From Isoetes taiwanensis (taxonomy: Eukaryota > Streptophyta > Lycopodiopsida > Isoetales > Isoetaceae), in contig JAJEKV010000004.1 in assembly GCA_021234155.1 (NCBI GenBank), positions 9,988,109 to 10,052,108 of the forward strand: a stretch of 64,000 nt of DNA, read 5' to 3'. The notes under the pieces are model-generated. The model was not told where the DNA came from. It did not search any database and saw nothing but the letters and a program-made list of their open reading frames with translations. The translations under genes were made by a program, and so were the position numbers. Of the stretch, positions 24,367 through 35,130 are shown piece after piece. Numbering within the stretch: position 1 is the stretch's first letter; each line of letters starts with the position of its first letter.

Positions 24367-25022
24367 ATAGGTGAACCTGCGGAAGGATCATTGACACACG
24401 TCCGTGCAAACCGTTGAACTATTTCCTTGTCCCCCTGAGGGGCCACACCTGAGGTGTGGCTGCTCGCGCTAGGTCAAAACGGCACATTACAAGCAACACA
24501 TAAACCCCACGCTAGAGGGGGCCCACAACGTTACCAGCGTTCACGTCTGGCCATGAAAAAGGGCAGGCTCATCGCCTCCATTCGCACAGCACCATCTCCG
24601 AATTGAGATAGGCAGTGCTGCCAGATGGGAGCCACTAAGGATGAATGTCACACTTTCCAAAGCTGCCAGACACATGATCAGATCCGGGCACGCTACGCTC
24701 TCTTGGTTAGGTCCAGCACGCCGCTACACAAGATACTGAGCAAGCGATCACTAGGAGTATACATTCAGGAGATAATGGATGTGAGGGCTCAGATATGCCC
24801 CCGATAACCACTTGATGAGCAGAAAATACTTGATCATGTACATATGTATATTTGCATAACTTGTCAGCAATCTTATTATTGCCACGCTTTTTCCCTCGAA
24901 AACCCTTCAGGGCAGGGGTTTTTTAATCCTGGTAATAATATGTCTGTTGCGCTCCTATATTGGGTCCCATAGGCCAATTGACCTCTGTGGACGATAAAAA
25001 ACATTCATTCATTCATTCTTCC
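23505..25022 (+). mobile_element. 5'-truncated LINE, copy 1
   Basis: Only the C-terminal part of ORF2 and the 3' UTR remain. The frame from 23518 reads TWNDLEQVQKAFLARALGVK and TTPYQILLQDTGFLPL, closely matching the opposite-strand copy at 28.7-30.8 kb. A segment ending in PLHKILSKRSLGVYIQEIMD (24700-24780) corresponds to the second copy's C-terminus. The 3' UTR holds the stem-loop CTCGAAAACCC...GGGGTTTTTT (24893-24930) and ends in a CATTCATTCATTC tail. The element lies inside a Ty3 reverse transcriptase and is interrupted by an 18S-ITS1 fragment (24035-24455). Several stops make it non-functional. Confidence 0.8.
24035..24455 (+). rRNA. 18S rRNA 3' fragment plus start of ITS1 (pseudogene)
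   Basis: From GGGCCGCACGCGCGCTACAC onward, about 355 bases follow the 3' end of eukaryotic 18S rRNA. This includes TTGTACACACCGCCCG-type decoding-site sequence (one change, CGCCGC) and GTAACAAGGTTTCCATAGGT, ending at CTGCGGAAGGATCATTG (about 24394). About 60 bases of ITS1-like sequence follow. Several helices carry substitutions and a shortened variable loop, so this is a decayed piece, not a working gene. The presence of ITS1 shows the source was rDNA or unprocessed precursor. It is embedded inside LINE ORF2; LINE similarity resumes around 24460. Confidence 0.9.
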
Positions 25023-25044
25023 AAATGGGGGGGAGGGGGAGGAG

Positions 25045-25205
25045 TGGGGCATGCTCAATGTTTCTATTTGGACTGACAAATGCAATGTCCTTTCTTGAAA
25101 GAGTCATGATGACACTTCTGAAACCACGTGTCATAGATGTCATTTAGATCTTAATCTTTTTAGCTGATTTCACTTCGGTGATCTCCGATGTATTTGAAAA
25201 AGCTT
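25045..25205 (+). pseudogene. Ty3/gypsy reverse transcriptase remnant, 3' part
   Basis: It reads SMFLFGLTNAMSFLERVMMT, the degenerate form of the conserved segment just before the catalytic YxDD box, then ILIFLADFTSV with a stop. It continues the frame interrupted at 23363, showing the LINE landed within the polymerase gene. Confidence 0.7.
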
Positions 25206-25309
25206 CGTCTAATTTTTGCCAAATGTAGGGGAATACAGAATCTGTCTCAATTTGGCCAAATGTACGTACTCCTTATTAATATTTGTATCTTTGCATGTTT
25301 ATGCCATAA

Positions 25310-26234
25310 GGGTCATTTTCCACTTGCCATTAAGTTAAGTTAAGTTAAGTAGGGCAAATAACTGGCACTTGCTTTCCCACTGACCCTTAAGTTAATATCA
25401 GTTAAGTTAATTCCAGTTAATTTTTAGCTGTTCATTAACTAAACGGAGCATCCTTCTCACTAGAACAAGTTAAGTTATTTTTTTAACCAAATTTAAAAAT
25501 ATTTAACCAACTAGTGCAAAAGTTAAGTGACCTAAGCAAGGTCCACTTAACTTCTAACTTTTTGGTTAAGCATTAAGCTAACTTAACTACGAGTGAGAAA
25601 TTGTTCCAGTTAGGTTAGACTCTTAAATCGTAATTTTGACAAGGATGCCAACTAGTTGATCAAGTGTCTTGTTAGTTTGATAGATTGAATAAAAAACATT
25701 AAAACAGGAGGTGGATTTTAAGAATTTTATGATTGATTGACTGGTTACGTAGTACTTGACTAGAAAGTATTAAAATGGAGAGAGTTGACTACAAGTCAAT
25801 TGATTGGCGAGAAAGTGTCTAAGTTAACCAAAAGTCAACTCATTGACTGGATAGTCAACCACTTTACTAGGTTTTACTAGGTAGTCAAACAATTCACAAA
25901 AATAGTAACTTGACAAAAAAAGTCATATCCTCCACTTAACTTAACCGTATCTCTTAACTGAAGTGAGAAACAAACACATTTATCTCTAACCTAACAAAAC
26001 TTCTTAATTACTAGTGTGCAGCACAAGCTTATTATAAAGGTTAAGTTAAGTTGATTTCATGAGCTTAACCTAAGCGGTCCATAATTGGTATAGTGCGAAT
26101 GCATACCTTCACAATCCTTTAAGTTAGTCTTAACTTAATGACTTTAATGGGAAATCGCAACTTACTTTCCATTAAGTTAACAAATAACCAACTGGTTAAG
26201 TTAACCTAACCTAATTGCGAGTGGGAAACTACCC
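25310..26234. mobile_element. PIF/Harbinger-like (Tourist-type) MITE with TAA duplication
   Basis: A 925-bp element. The left end GGGTCATTTTCCACTTGCCA is mirrored by the right end, which reads GGGTAGTTTCCCACTCGCAA on the other strand; both lead into TTAAGTTAA-type sequence. It is flanked by TAA at 25307-25309 and 26235-26237. A 3-bp TWA duplication with GG-starting termini is typical of PIF/Harbinger MITEs. The interior is saturated with AAGTTAA/TTAACTT and several end-like phrases in both orientations. No coding capacity. Confidence 0.75.
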
Positions 26235-28260
26235 TAATCCTCACAAAAGTTGGAAGCTACCCATAACTTGAAAGGCATTTGCCATTTCTAAATCTGAGCA
26301 TCCACTGGCATACCTGCTCCTGATACATCTAGATTTGCAAATATGGTAATAAACTTTCCAAATAACTCAGTTAGATTTTGTTTATCATAATACTTCATGC
26401 TCCTCAGTTCCTTTGTCTAAAACGTTCACGTGAGATGAGGACTTAACTTGATATCTAGCATTCAGATAATCCCACATTTGCTTAAAGGTCATTTTTCTCA
26501 AGTTAAACAGACCGGCCTTACTAATAACCTACTTGGAAGCTCGATCCTCTTCTGCATCTTTCCACAACATTTAATAAAGATGCTCCAAATTTGATGGCCA
26601 TTCAGACCATTAGAATTTATTGTTTATTTCAAATTGACGGACTCTCACTTTGCGAGCACAAGCGCATCATTATGATTCCCTGAAACCATCATTTGCATAG
26701 CCCAATCAGCATTCTGATTGTGTGAATTATCATGGGCAAATATGACATATATATTTTCAATTGCAATCACTGCTCAGAGTTCTGTTTCTAATATTTAAAG
26801 TCGATTTGGCTCGAAGCCATGCATGTTTTTTTCTAATGATCTTGAATGGAATATATGGTATCTGAATTGTTATCGTCAATATCATGACTTTTGGTTCTTA
26901 CAGAGCTATACAAATGGTATAATAATCATGTACCTTTGATGTTTCTACGGAGCTCTTGCCAAAAGATCTCTGTCGGCCGTGCACTCTAAAATTAGTTTTT
27001 TTTGTTTAAATTAATTTTTGAAACTTATCTTTATTGAGCCGCGACTGAGCGATTTTTTTCGATCAAATCGGTTTGATAGGGAAAATTGTAGGTACATATC
27101 CCTCAAAATGGGTTGATATTGAGTCCTAGTTACATGGGAGTATCCTACATAGACACACAATATAGGAGTGCTCCATAACAGTCCCATGTTATAGGTACAA
27201 CATGGGGAGTGTTTTATTTAGCGTGTGAGATGTGATGGGTAGAATTATGGGATTGCATTCCTAAATAGTCATTCCGGGTATTTTGAGATTTCATGATGAA
27301 AAACAAGTCCCAAGCACATTATCTGCCATTTGTAGCAAGAAAAAAAATTGTCCACTTCCTCAAATTATGCAATATGACAAAAATTAGTATCGTAGTTAAA
27401 AGATTTCTTTTATGGATACTATAAAGCCAGGTAGGAATTATCGTAACATTCTTGCTATGTATGATTTTGGTCCTCGCTAACATGCAAAGGCCCACTTGAT
27501 TAAGGACTCTTGCACCCGTTTATTCTAACATCCTTGTTGACATTATGGTTTTCCGTAACATGCAAAGAAAACATTTCCCCTTGACTACTATTACTTTGGA
27601 TTTTGCATCAGTTTATTTTAACACACATGGATTTCTGCCCTAGCAAATACTGTCCTCTTGATTACAAAGATCTTACACCCATTTATTTTGGCATTCTTGC
27701 CCGGCATGAACATATAGATTTCTAACCTACATGCTATGGGTCTTGTTCATTTCACATTGTATGTCTTCACGAGGATTTGACCTTCAAACTACATGTGAAA
27801 CTTTACAATATGGCCCAATCAACCGTCCTAATAAAGAGGCTAGTTAAAAGCTTAGAATATCTAAATTTTGTGCACTACTCATTTCAAAGATAGGTAAAGG
27901 TCATGTAAACATAATGATGGAGGAAAATTACCATAAAAGAAATGATGTAATAGATGGATTTACTTTGTTTGGTAGGTAAGGATACACCTAAGCATTTGGT
28001 AGGTGGGATTTGGTGAAGTGTTTGTGAGAATAATGGCACCTCACAATGTATCACCAATGCCTCAAGAGTTGTTGCACCCAACTACAAAAGATCAATGACT
28101 ATAATATGCTAGTGACATAACAGTTGCCGCCTGTTATTGAGCTGTTTTATTTACTTGAAACTGGCACATTTTTCACTAATGCGGATTGACAAAGCAATGT
28201 GGATTTTTAAGGATTAGCTACAATGAAATGGTTTATGCATTTAACTTAGATGACATTGTA
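26235..28260. other. Non-coding, possible decayed retroelement
   Basis: No gene identified. A minus-strand frame across about 26380-26750 has gag-like composition but too many breaks to assign. 27.1-28.2 kb is AT-rich unique-looking sequence. Confidence 0.4.
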
Positions 28261-28271
28261 TTTTGTATAGA

Positions 28272-28420
28272 ATAGAAGGGAAAGACTTTTTAGCTGCAAT
28301 TTTGGGCTTATAAGGGAAAGACTCTTTAGCTGCAATTTTGGGCTTCTAAGGGAAAGACTTTTTAGCTGCAATTTTGGGCTTATAAGGGAAAGACCTTTTA
28401 GCTGCAATTTTGGGCTTCGC
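28272..28420. repeat. 38-bp tandem repeat, four copies
   Basis: Four near-identical copies of a unit built on AGGGAAAGACTTTTTAGCTG followed by CAATTTTGGGCTT(A/C)TA. This gives a repetitive open frame on the minus strand that I regard as an artefact. Confidence 0.9.
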
Positions 28421-28699
28421 ATTGAGGCTCTTGACAACCCAGAATTGCAGCTCAATGTGAAAACGACTTAGGCGCAATTTCGTGGGCAGAAATGTCGAGT
28501 AAAACTATAGAATGTTAGGTAAAATCTGCAATGTCACTAAATCTACTTCCATTCTTGTTTCGAAATACTGCAACGTGTCAAGATGCTATTACTGAAGGCA
28601 GAATTGCACCTAAGTCATTTTTACACAACGCAGACAACAATATAATAGCATTTTTTGCATTTTTTGATGTCATATTTATCTTGCCAAGCATAGAATAGA
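28421..28699. other. Non-coding gap
   Basis: GCAATTTCG/GCAGAATTGCA-type motifs echo the neighbouring tandem repeat in both orientations. No gene seen. Confidence 0.4.
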
Positions 28700-30830
28700 A
28701 TATATTTTTATCGTCCACAGAGATCAATTGGCCTATGGGACCCAAACAAAGAGAGCAGCAAGCATATTACTGTCAAGATTAAAAAACCCCTGCCCCAAAG
28801 TGTTTTCGGGGGAAAAACCTTGGCAGCAATAAGTATGTTGTAGACTGTACAATGATATGATATAACACAAGTCAATACCATACCGGAAGACACAGTTGAG
28901 TCCGCGTATCTATGGCCTCTTGAAGATATGAACCTAGCGAGCCCACAAAGGCCATGTTCAATAGCACATGCAGCGGCTGGTCTACGTGTCCGCGTATCTA
29001 TGACCTCTTGAAAACATGAACCTAGCAAGCCCATGGGGGCCATGTTCAATAGCACATGCAGTGGCAATAATGAGTATATTGTAGACTGTATAATGGTATG
29101 GTATAACACAAGTCAATACCACACTGGAAGATACAATTGAGTCTGCGGATCTATGACCTCTTAAAGATATGGACCTAGCGATCCCATGGAGGCCGTGTTC
29201 AATAACACATTGAGCGGCTGGTTTGGCAAAACTAACTGGACATATCTTGCCTGAATATGATTATATGCTGGACAGGTCTGAAGGGCATGGCATTCATCCT
29301 CAATGGTGCCTTATTGACAATATTGGCCTCCCGAGTCCATCATCCTATCCCAATGCAGAGGCAATGTGCCCCAATGCGAATGGAAGCTATCAGTCTCCAT
29401 TTCTTCATGGGCAGATGGGTACGTAGATAGTGGTGTGGACCTCGTGTGAGCATGGGATTAACCTGCTGCCGATAGTGTGCCATCGTGACATGTGCTAGAG
29501 CATCTGCATCCCAGAGTTTGCTAGGTAGCAAGCATCAAGGTACTGTCTCAACTGATCGTGATCTGTCTCTGTCTGTACCCCACGCACTTGTGTGCATGTA
29601 CATTCCATTGGGAGAACTACTGAGCTTGTGTGTCCTTCTAGCAGATCTTGAGGCGTTGTGGACCCAGTGCTATAGCTAAAGCAAGATTGGGCAGATGAGC
29701 ATAACCCATATTAACTACCTTCTGAAAGTAAATTATGTGGCAGTCCAGTGTAGCCCTTTGTAGGGGCAAGAAGCTTGTGTCATGCAGTAGGATCTGATAT
29801 CATGGTACTGTGGACTTTACCCCAAGTGCTCGTGCTAAGAAGGCCTTTTGTACCTCTTCTAGGTCATTCCAAGTGGCGGGGGATACCATTGGACTCCAGA
29901 CCTCTGTCCCATTCGACCAGGGTCCTGAATAGGTGTGATTGGTGACCTCAGGCACATAGCTCTGCCTTGACTGGTTTGCGGATGAAACTAGCAGTTCTTA
30001 TTTTTGGCCAAGTTAAGCCACAGTGAACCGACAGAAAGTTTCTAGATAATCCAAGTGACATTGCATGTCGTCTAGAGTGTAGGCCAAGAGGTCCATGTCG
30101 TCAGCATATACGAGTTGCCAAATTATGTGATGCATGAGCTGAGCACCTGCGCCTCATGTTCAGTAAGTCAATCTTCCAACTAATCAATATATAGGCCAAA
30201 GAGCATCGAGGAGAGGGGGCAACCTTGGTGTACCCCAATATTACCGACGAGAGGTTGTCTTTATGGTACCAGATGGCCTAAGCATGCCTCATATAACCTG
30301 TATATCACATTTGTAAGTCAATAGGTCTCCCTAGCGGCCAAAATTTGTCCCACAACTTGTTATGAGACACAATGTCAAAAGCTTTTGCAAAGTCCACAAA
30401 ATAGCATGGTCTTATCGGCGGTTCTTGCTATCCTCAATCAAGGTTCTCAAAGTGAAAATATGGTCGATTGTAGAGTGTTTCGGCAGAAACCTGCATATGT
30501 AAAAGTAAGCACCTCCGCTTCCTCTGCCAACATCGTCAGTTGTTGCTCAAATATTCCAGCCAGCAGTTTCGCAAAGAGAGACCTGACCATGATGGTGCAA
30601 TGATTGGTCGGGCAGCCAGGTTACCTACCTTGTCTATGGGAATAACTCTGCTAGTGGTCCAATGTGGGTGAAATCCTTCTTGCAATGCTCTATTTAATAA
30701 TGCCGTCAGGATAGGCACTTTGGTGACCGAGCCCACTTTAGGAGCTCTGCTTGCAGGCCATCCAAATTTTCCACCTTGCTATTAGTCCGCCTCTATAATG
30801 ACTAGTCCTGGGCCCATCTGTGGGGAACTG
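28700..30830 (-). mobile_element. LINE copy 2, decayed ORF2
   Basis: Same family as 23505-25022, opposite strand and longer. Reading the minus strand in pieces: LLNRALQEGFHPHWTTSRVI (about 30690), a thumb/palm segment HSTIDHIFTLRTLIED (about 30470), the catalytic box LVYADDMDLLA (about 30100), QKAFLARALGVKST (about 29850), and a C-terminus PLHVLLNMAPMGLLGSCFQE. The C-terminal segment is present in about three tandem copies (28900-29220). The 3' UTR has the stem-loop at 28775-28820 and shares TATCGTCCACAGAG with copy 1. Multiple stops and frameshifts; no ORF1 seen. Confidence 0.8.
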
Positions 30831-31772
30831 CCACTCGACCATCTACTAAATCATAAAAGTCGCTGTAAGTATTGCACTTACTGGTCCGAGGTGATGTTTC
30901 CTACTGGTTGCAAAGGGTTTAGGTGATGTTTCCTTCTCCACAATGTCATGGGGTGATGTTTTAGGAGATAGAATATCTGTCACTGTATTTTTTATGGGAG
31001 CGTCGTATAGGTTCGGGGAGCGTCACATTATAAAAAAAGACATAACATTAGTTCACTGGTTATATTGGTCAAAGCATTCGTATTAGGACATTGAGTCTTC
31101 ATTTTATATTTTAAAACTTTAGTCGAAGCTGCATGAGGTTTGAATCCTCATATTTCATATTCCAAAATATTAGGTGAAACTTGTATTTCATATTTCAAAA
31201 TGATAGGCATCCCCAATAAAAAATGACGTTAATCGAAAGGAGAGGTGGTCAAGGACCCCAACATATGGTCTGGGCCGTAGGATCGACAGATCCAACGACT
31301 GAGGTAGTCCAAGGTGCACCTCATTTAGAATATGTAGCTTAAAGAAAAGGGGGTTTAATGTCAATCTCTTTCATGCAAAAATAAATGGCAGTGTTCTCTT
31401 ACAAGCATTACAATAGAGAGTTTCATTTGTTCCAGAATGAGAATTGTAATGGAGATAAGGATCCACCTCCGGCAAGAATCAAAACTCTTTACAATTGTAT
31501 TTGCACTATATTTAGGCCATCTAGAAAAGTGTATGATTATACCGATCCTTAATTTAGAGTAAAAATGATAAGGAATCATGAATTGTGGGAAATGGTGGTG
31601 ACTTCAACTTGTCCCTAGAAGTGTCATCTGTGTGCTTCCTACGGACCCTTATGAATAGTTATATGTAGCTAAACGGATTACTTATACAGCCATTACGAGG
31701 AGGATTTCGAAAGAAACTGCTCCATTGATTAATGTCCATGGTTTATCTCCTAAAGAAAAACACACTGAAATA
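30831..31772. other. Non-coding, with a block shared with 9.3 kb
   Basis: 31489-31533 repeats 9291-9335 (TTGCACTATATTTAGGCCAT). Nothing else recognised. Confidence 0.45.
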
Positions 31773-33838
31773 CTGGTCTTTCTTCATGATTTTCAAACAC
31801 AAATCCATATACCTCAAAGAAAATACCGAGGAGGAGGAAATTCGCCTGTTTGAATCAGTGCCATTCACCTATATCTTCACAATTGTGGTCGCACAACCAT
31901 CAAAACTTCCACCCAAAACATGGCCACCAACATCACAATCATCACCACCATTATCCCCACCACTGTCGCAATACCCATTTTTTTCTAAAGCTCGATTTTG
32001 GAAGATAGAGCTGCAGTGGCCGGATTTGATGCAGACAGAAGGGGATGTGTTGTAGCAACGTCAACAACCTGCCAATTGCATGTGTTCTTGACTGTGAACA
32101 AATCTAGAACTTAGATACCGATTCTACACGTAGTTGTGGAGAGGAAAAGCCAAAAGTGAGGAGAGTGAGAATTGGCCTATTGGCCTATCTTCTGCGTTCA
32201 AATCCCAGGCTTCATTGACTATAAATTTCTTCTCAAAGGAAGAAAAGGTTGATGGAGAAAATGAGTCACAGCGAGCAGATCCATGCAATTGTTAGTTGGG
32301 AGTATATTCAACTCACTTGAGTATAGAAACTAAGTGAATGACATCATTCTTTTTTACTATTACATCTGAACGTCCATTCAATATCTACTGAGCATATTGC
32401 AACTTCCCTACAAATCTCTACTGTATATTTAGGATATTTTACAAATATTCCTGTTTTCTCGCTTCCATCCCTAGCGATTGCCCTGAGGGCAACCCAAAAA
32501 TACTCAATTCAAAAACACTAAGGTCAGGCCTGCAGGCAGCCCAAAAATACTCAATTCAAAAAACTAAGGTCAGGCCTGCACATGTAGAGAAACTATATTT
32601 ATTGTTGCCTTAGTTTGCAAGTCCACTGCCTTGTCGTACCTAAATAACTAAACAAAGAAATAACAAACAAATAAGATGTTTTATCAGTTTGCTTGATGTG
32701 CAGCTAGTCAGAAGAAACAATTGAGCACTAATTTATACGTTGTCACAATGTAACTATTGAGCACTGATTTATACGTCGTCACAATGTTCAGTTAGTATGG
32801 ATCACCTTAGGGTAAGTATTTGGATCATCTCTATTAGTGAAGGTAAGGTTATTAGTCTGGCTGAGGCTGATAACCAAAAATGCGTGACCGAGACTGTACG
32901 TTCGAGGCCAGATATGTGGCAGGTAAGGCCGAGGACTGCTAAGGCCGAGGCTTTAAATGCCAAATATCTGACCGAGGACGTACAGCTGAGGCCACACATT
33001 TTTGGTTATGAGCCGAGGCAAAGACCAATAACTACCTTATCGGACTTATATGGGTGGAATAGTACTGATAATTAATTATCACTACTCCTCCAATACTGAT
33101 GATAATTAATTATCAGCCTGCCCCAATAGTGATAACAAAAAATCCAGGACTTTCACTTTACACGCAAGAGTCCGATAAGGAAACTTTACATCCTACGTCA
33201 TGGCAACTTAAAGAAAAAATAGCAATGCACTTGTGTACGGGGTGGCTTTTGTGGCTCATATGGAAGAGGCGGAGAAAATTTGTTTTTGATCGTAGGTATC
33301 CCTCCACTTTATTACTATCTTTGAAAAATAAGTTACAACAATATCTTACAGCCCTTGAAGAGGCAGAATGGGCAATCCAAGCCCATGAAACTTTTTTACC
33401 CCGATTGTAAAAGTCTGCTTGATTAACTGAGTGGTTATCCCTATATATACACCACGTTTGTATAAGAGGGATAACACCCTGGAACGAGGGTATTATGCTC
33501 TATTATAACAAACGAGGGCCGGACGCTCGAGTTTGTTATAGTAGGGCATAACACCCGAGTTCTATGGGTTTATCTGCCTTAACAAACTGGGCCCGAGATT
33601 TTTATGTTGGTTTCCATAACAAGCTAGGTGTTTATGGACCTTTGGCATAACAAGCTGGGTGTTTATGCACTTTTCAATGTGTTATTGGTGGGTAACACCA
33701 CTACAAGCAACGGCTGAGATCTGATCTCAACTCTAAAACTTGAGGTCCAGGTTGTAAGGTATCATTGGGTATACACATGTAATTTCAGATAATATAGTTG
33801 ATCTTTCAACAACAAAAAACTAAAAATAAGAAACATCT
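31773..33838. repeat. Dispersed ~2-kb repeat, copy 2 (uninterrupted)
   Basis: Collinear with 10081-12976 and without the two extra segments of that copy. Because it lacks the Mutator-like insertion it shows the empty target site (32952-32960). It contains a long imperfect palindrome (32843-33037), a second palindrome with ~29-bp arms (33490-33518 and 33525-33555, GTTATAGTAGGGCATAACAC type), and serial CATAACAAGCTRGGTGTTTATG repeats. Open frames are short and unrecognised. Confidence 0.85.
32843..33037. repeat. Long imperfect palindrome (foldback)
   Basis: The left arm (AGGTTATTAGTCTGGCTGAG, then GATAACCAAAAATGCGTG and CCAGATATGTGGCA) pairs with the right arm (TGCCAAATATCTGACC, then CACACATTTTTGGTTAT, ending near ACCTTATCGG). 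Arms are about 75-80 bp with a short loop. The Mutator-like insertion in copy 1 lies at the loop side of this palindrome. Confidence 0.75.
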
Positions 33839-34245
33839 ACCATGTGTATGGTTTACAACTTCCAGTTACAATCACTTCAAGAATAAAGGCACATTAGCTC
33901 TTGCCAATGAACTTACAACAGAAGCGGAAGCCCTCCAGTCCAAAAATGTTCCCTCAATTCCAATTCTTCAAAACAAGGTTCCTAATTAAATGTCGTGCTA
34001 TTTACCTCTGCAGCAAACCTTTCTTTGCCAGTAAAACATAGAAACTTTGCTTCAGGCGATGATTCCAGCATATAAAACGGCAATAATGAAAAAATGCTTT
34101 AAGCTTACAAAGATTTGAGCTTCATGAAGTCGTTGCAACGTGCCAGAAGCTGCTTCAATGTACACCGCCAAGCGCACACAGAAAGCAAGCCGGAAAGCCG
34201 GAGGACCGAAGGGCGGATGAAGCCATGTCGCCATGGGTCACAGGC
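33839..34245. other. Non-coding gap
   Basis: No gene or clear repeat seen. Confidence 0.4.
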
Positions 34246-34775
34246 ATCGAAATTTTAACCACCTTAAAATTTCGCCCTATTTCAGCTAGATTTTAAAACG
34301 TGAAATTTTGTGTTGACGTCGTGGCGGCGTTTTTGGGCGGCGCCGCCTGCTCCCTCTGTTTCTGCCCTAGCCGATCTGAAGCTCTGAAGCGGTCTGAAGC
34401 GATGAGGCTAGAGGCTCTGATGCCGATCTTAAGGGTCGGATGCTAATCTCAAGACAGATCCGGCGGCCCTACACAAAACCGAGCTCAAGATCATCCATTT
34501 TTCTAATGATCAAGGTTGAATCACGGTTTGCTTTCTCATTTGTTTTCTTCAGTGCATCTTTTTGGTTGAATCAGAGGTCCTTTTTTCTGTCCTGATCATA
34601 GATCCTCAAGAACGAGCCGTTTTTCTGATTTTTTTTCCTTCAGTGCATAAATTTGGATGAACCGGGGGTTCTTTTTTTCTTCAGTCCATAAATCTGGATG
34701 AACCAGAGGTGTTTTCTTCAGGCCTGAACCAGAGATCCTCATGAACGGGCTGAAATTTTAAGATGGTTAAAATTT
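34246..34775. repeat. Foldback element with short inverted ends
   Basis: CGAAATTTTAACCACCTTAA at 34248 and its inverse near 34750-34775 bracket about 500 bp. The interior holds CTGAAGC and GATCTGAAG repeats and three diverged TCAGTGCATMWWTTTGGATGA-like units. Non-coding. Probably a small transposon; I cannot identify a target duplication. Confidence 0.55.
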
Positions 34776-34925
34776 CGTTGGAGAATTTCAATCACCATGA
34801 AATTTCTCGTGCAAATTTTCAGCAGACCTGGCGGCGCCACTCGCGGCTCCGCCGCTCGTGGCCCGCCAGGTCAGCTGAAAATTTTCACGAGAAATTTCAA
34901 GGTGATTGAAATTACTCCTTCCGAA
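34776..34925. repeat. Near-perfect 51-bp-arm hairpin
   Basis: 34784-34834 and 34863-34913 are inverse copies with three mismatches in 51 positions. The 28-base GC-rich loop can itself pair (GCCACTCGCGGC against GCCGCTCGTGGC). Pairing extends weakly outward through GGAG/CTCC. The transcript would form a long hairpin, so it could be a small-RNA source or a foldback transposon. No expression evidence. Confidence 0.85.
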
Positions 34926-35040
34926 AAACAGGGGGTTAGTCTCCTAAATTTTCGGTCACAACCTTATTTTCCGGTTCAAGTTTTTATATTATCTGGTTAG
35001 GCCTGAGATTTCCAAGCCTGCATAGCTGAGCATGATGTTA

Positions 35041-35130
35041 TGTGGAGCAGCAACCGACGCTCCTGGCTGTTGCCGGTGGCCAGCTCCCATTCCAGAGCAG
35101 GAATCTGCGAATTGTTGCTGCTCCACGACG
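35041..35130. repeat. Short inverted repeat upstream of the SRA gene
   Basis: GTGGAGCAGCAAC at about 35042 pairs with GTTGCTGCTCCAC at about 35113, separated by about 60 bases. It lies roughly 0.7 kb upstream of the tandem-SRA start codon. Confidence 0.6.

Noticed and set aside
24035-24455. A functional rDNA unit
   Set aside because: Only the 18S 3' end and part of ITS1 are present, with substitutions in conserved helices and no 5.8S; flanks are LINE.
28272-28420. CRISPR-like array
   Set aside because: Direct tandem units with no unique spacers; ordinary tandem repeat.
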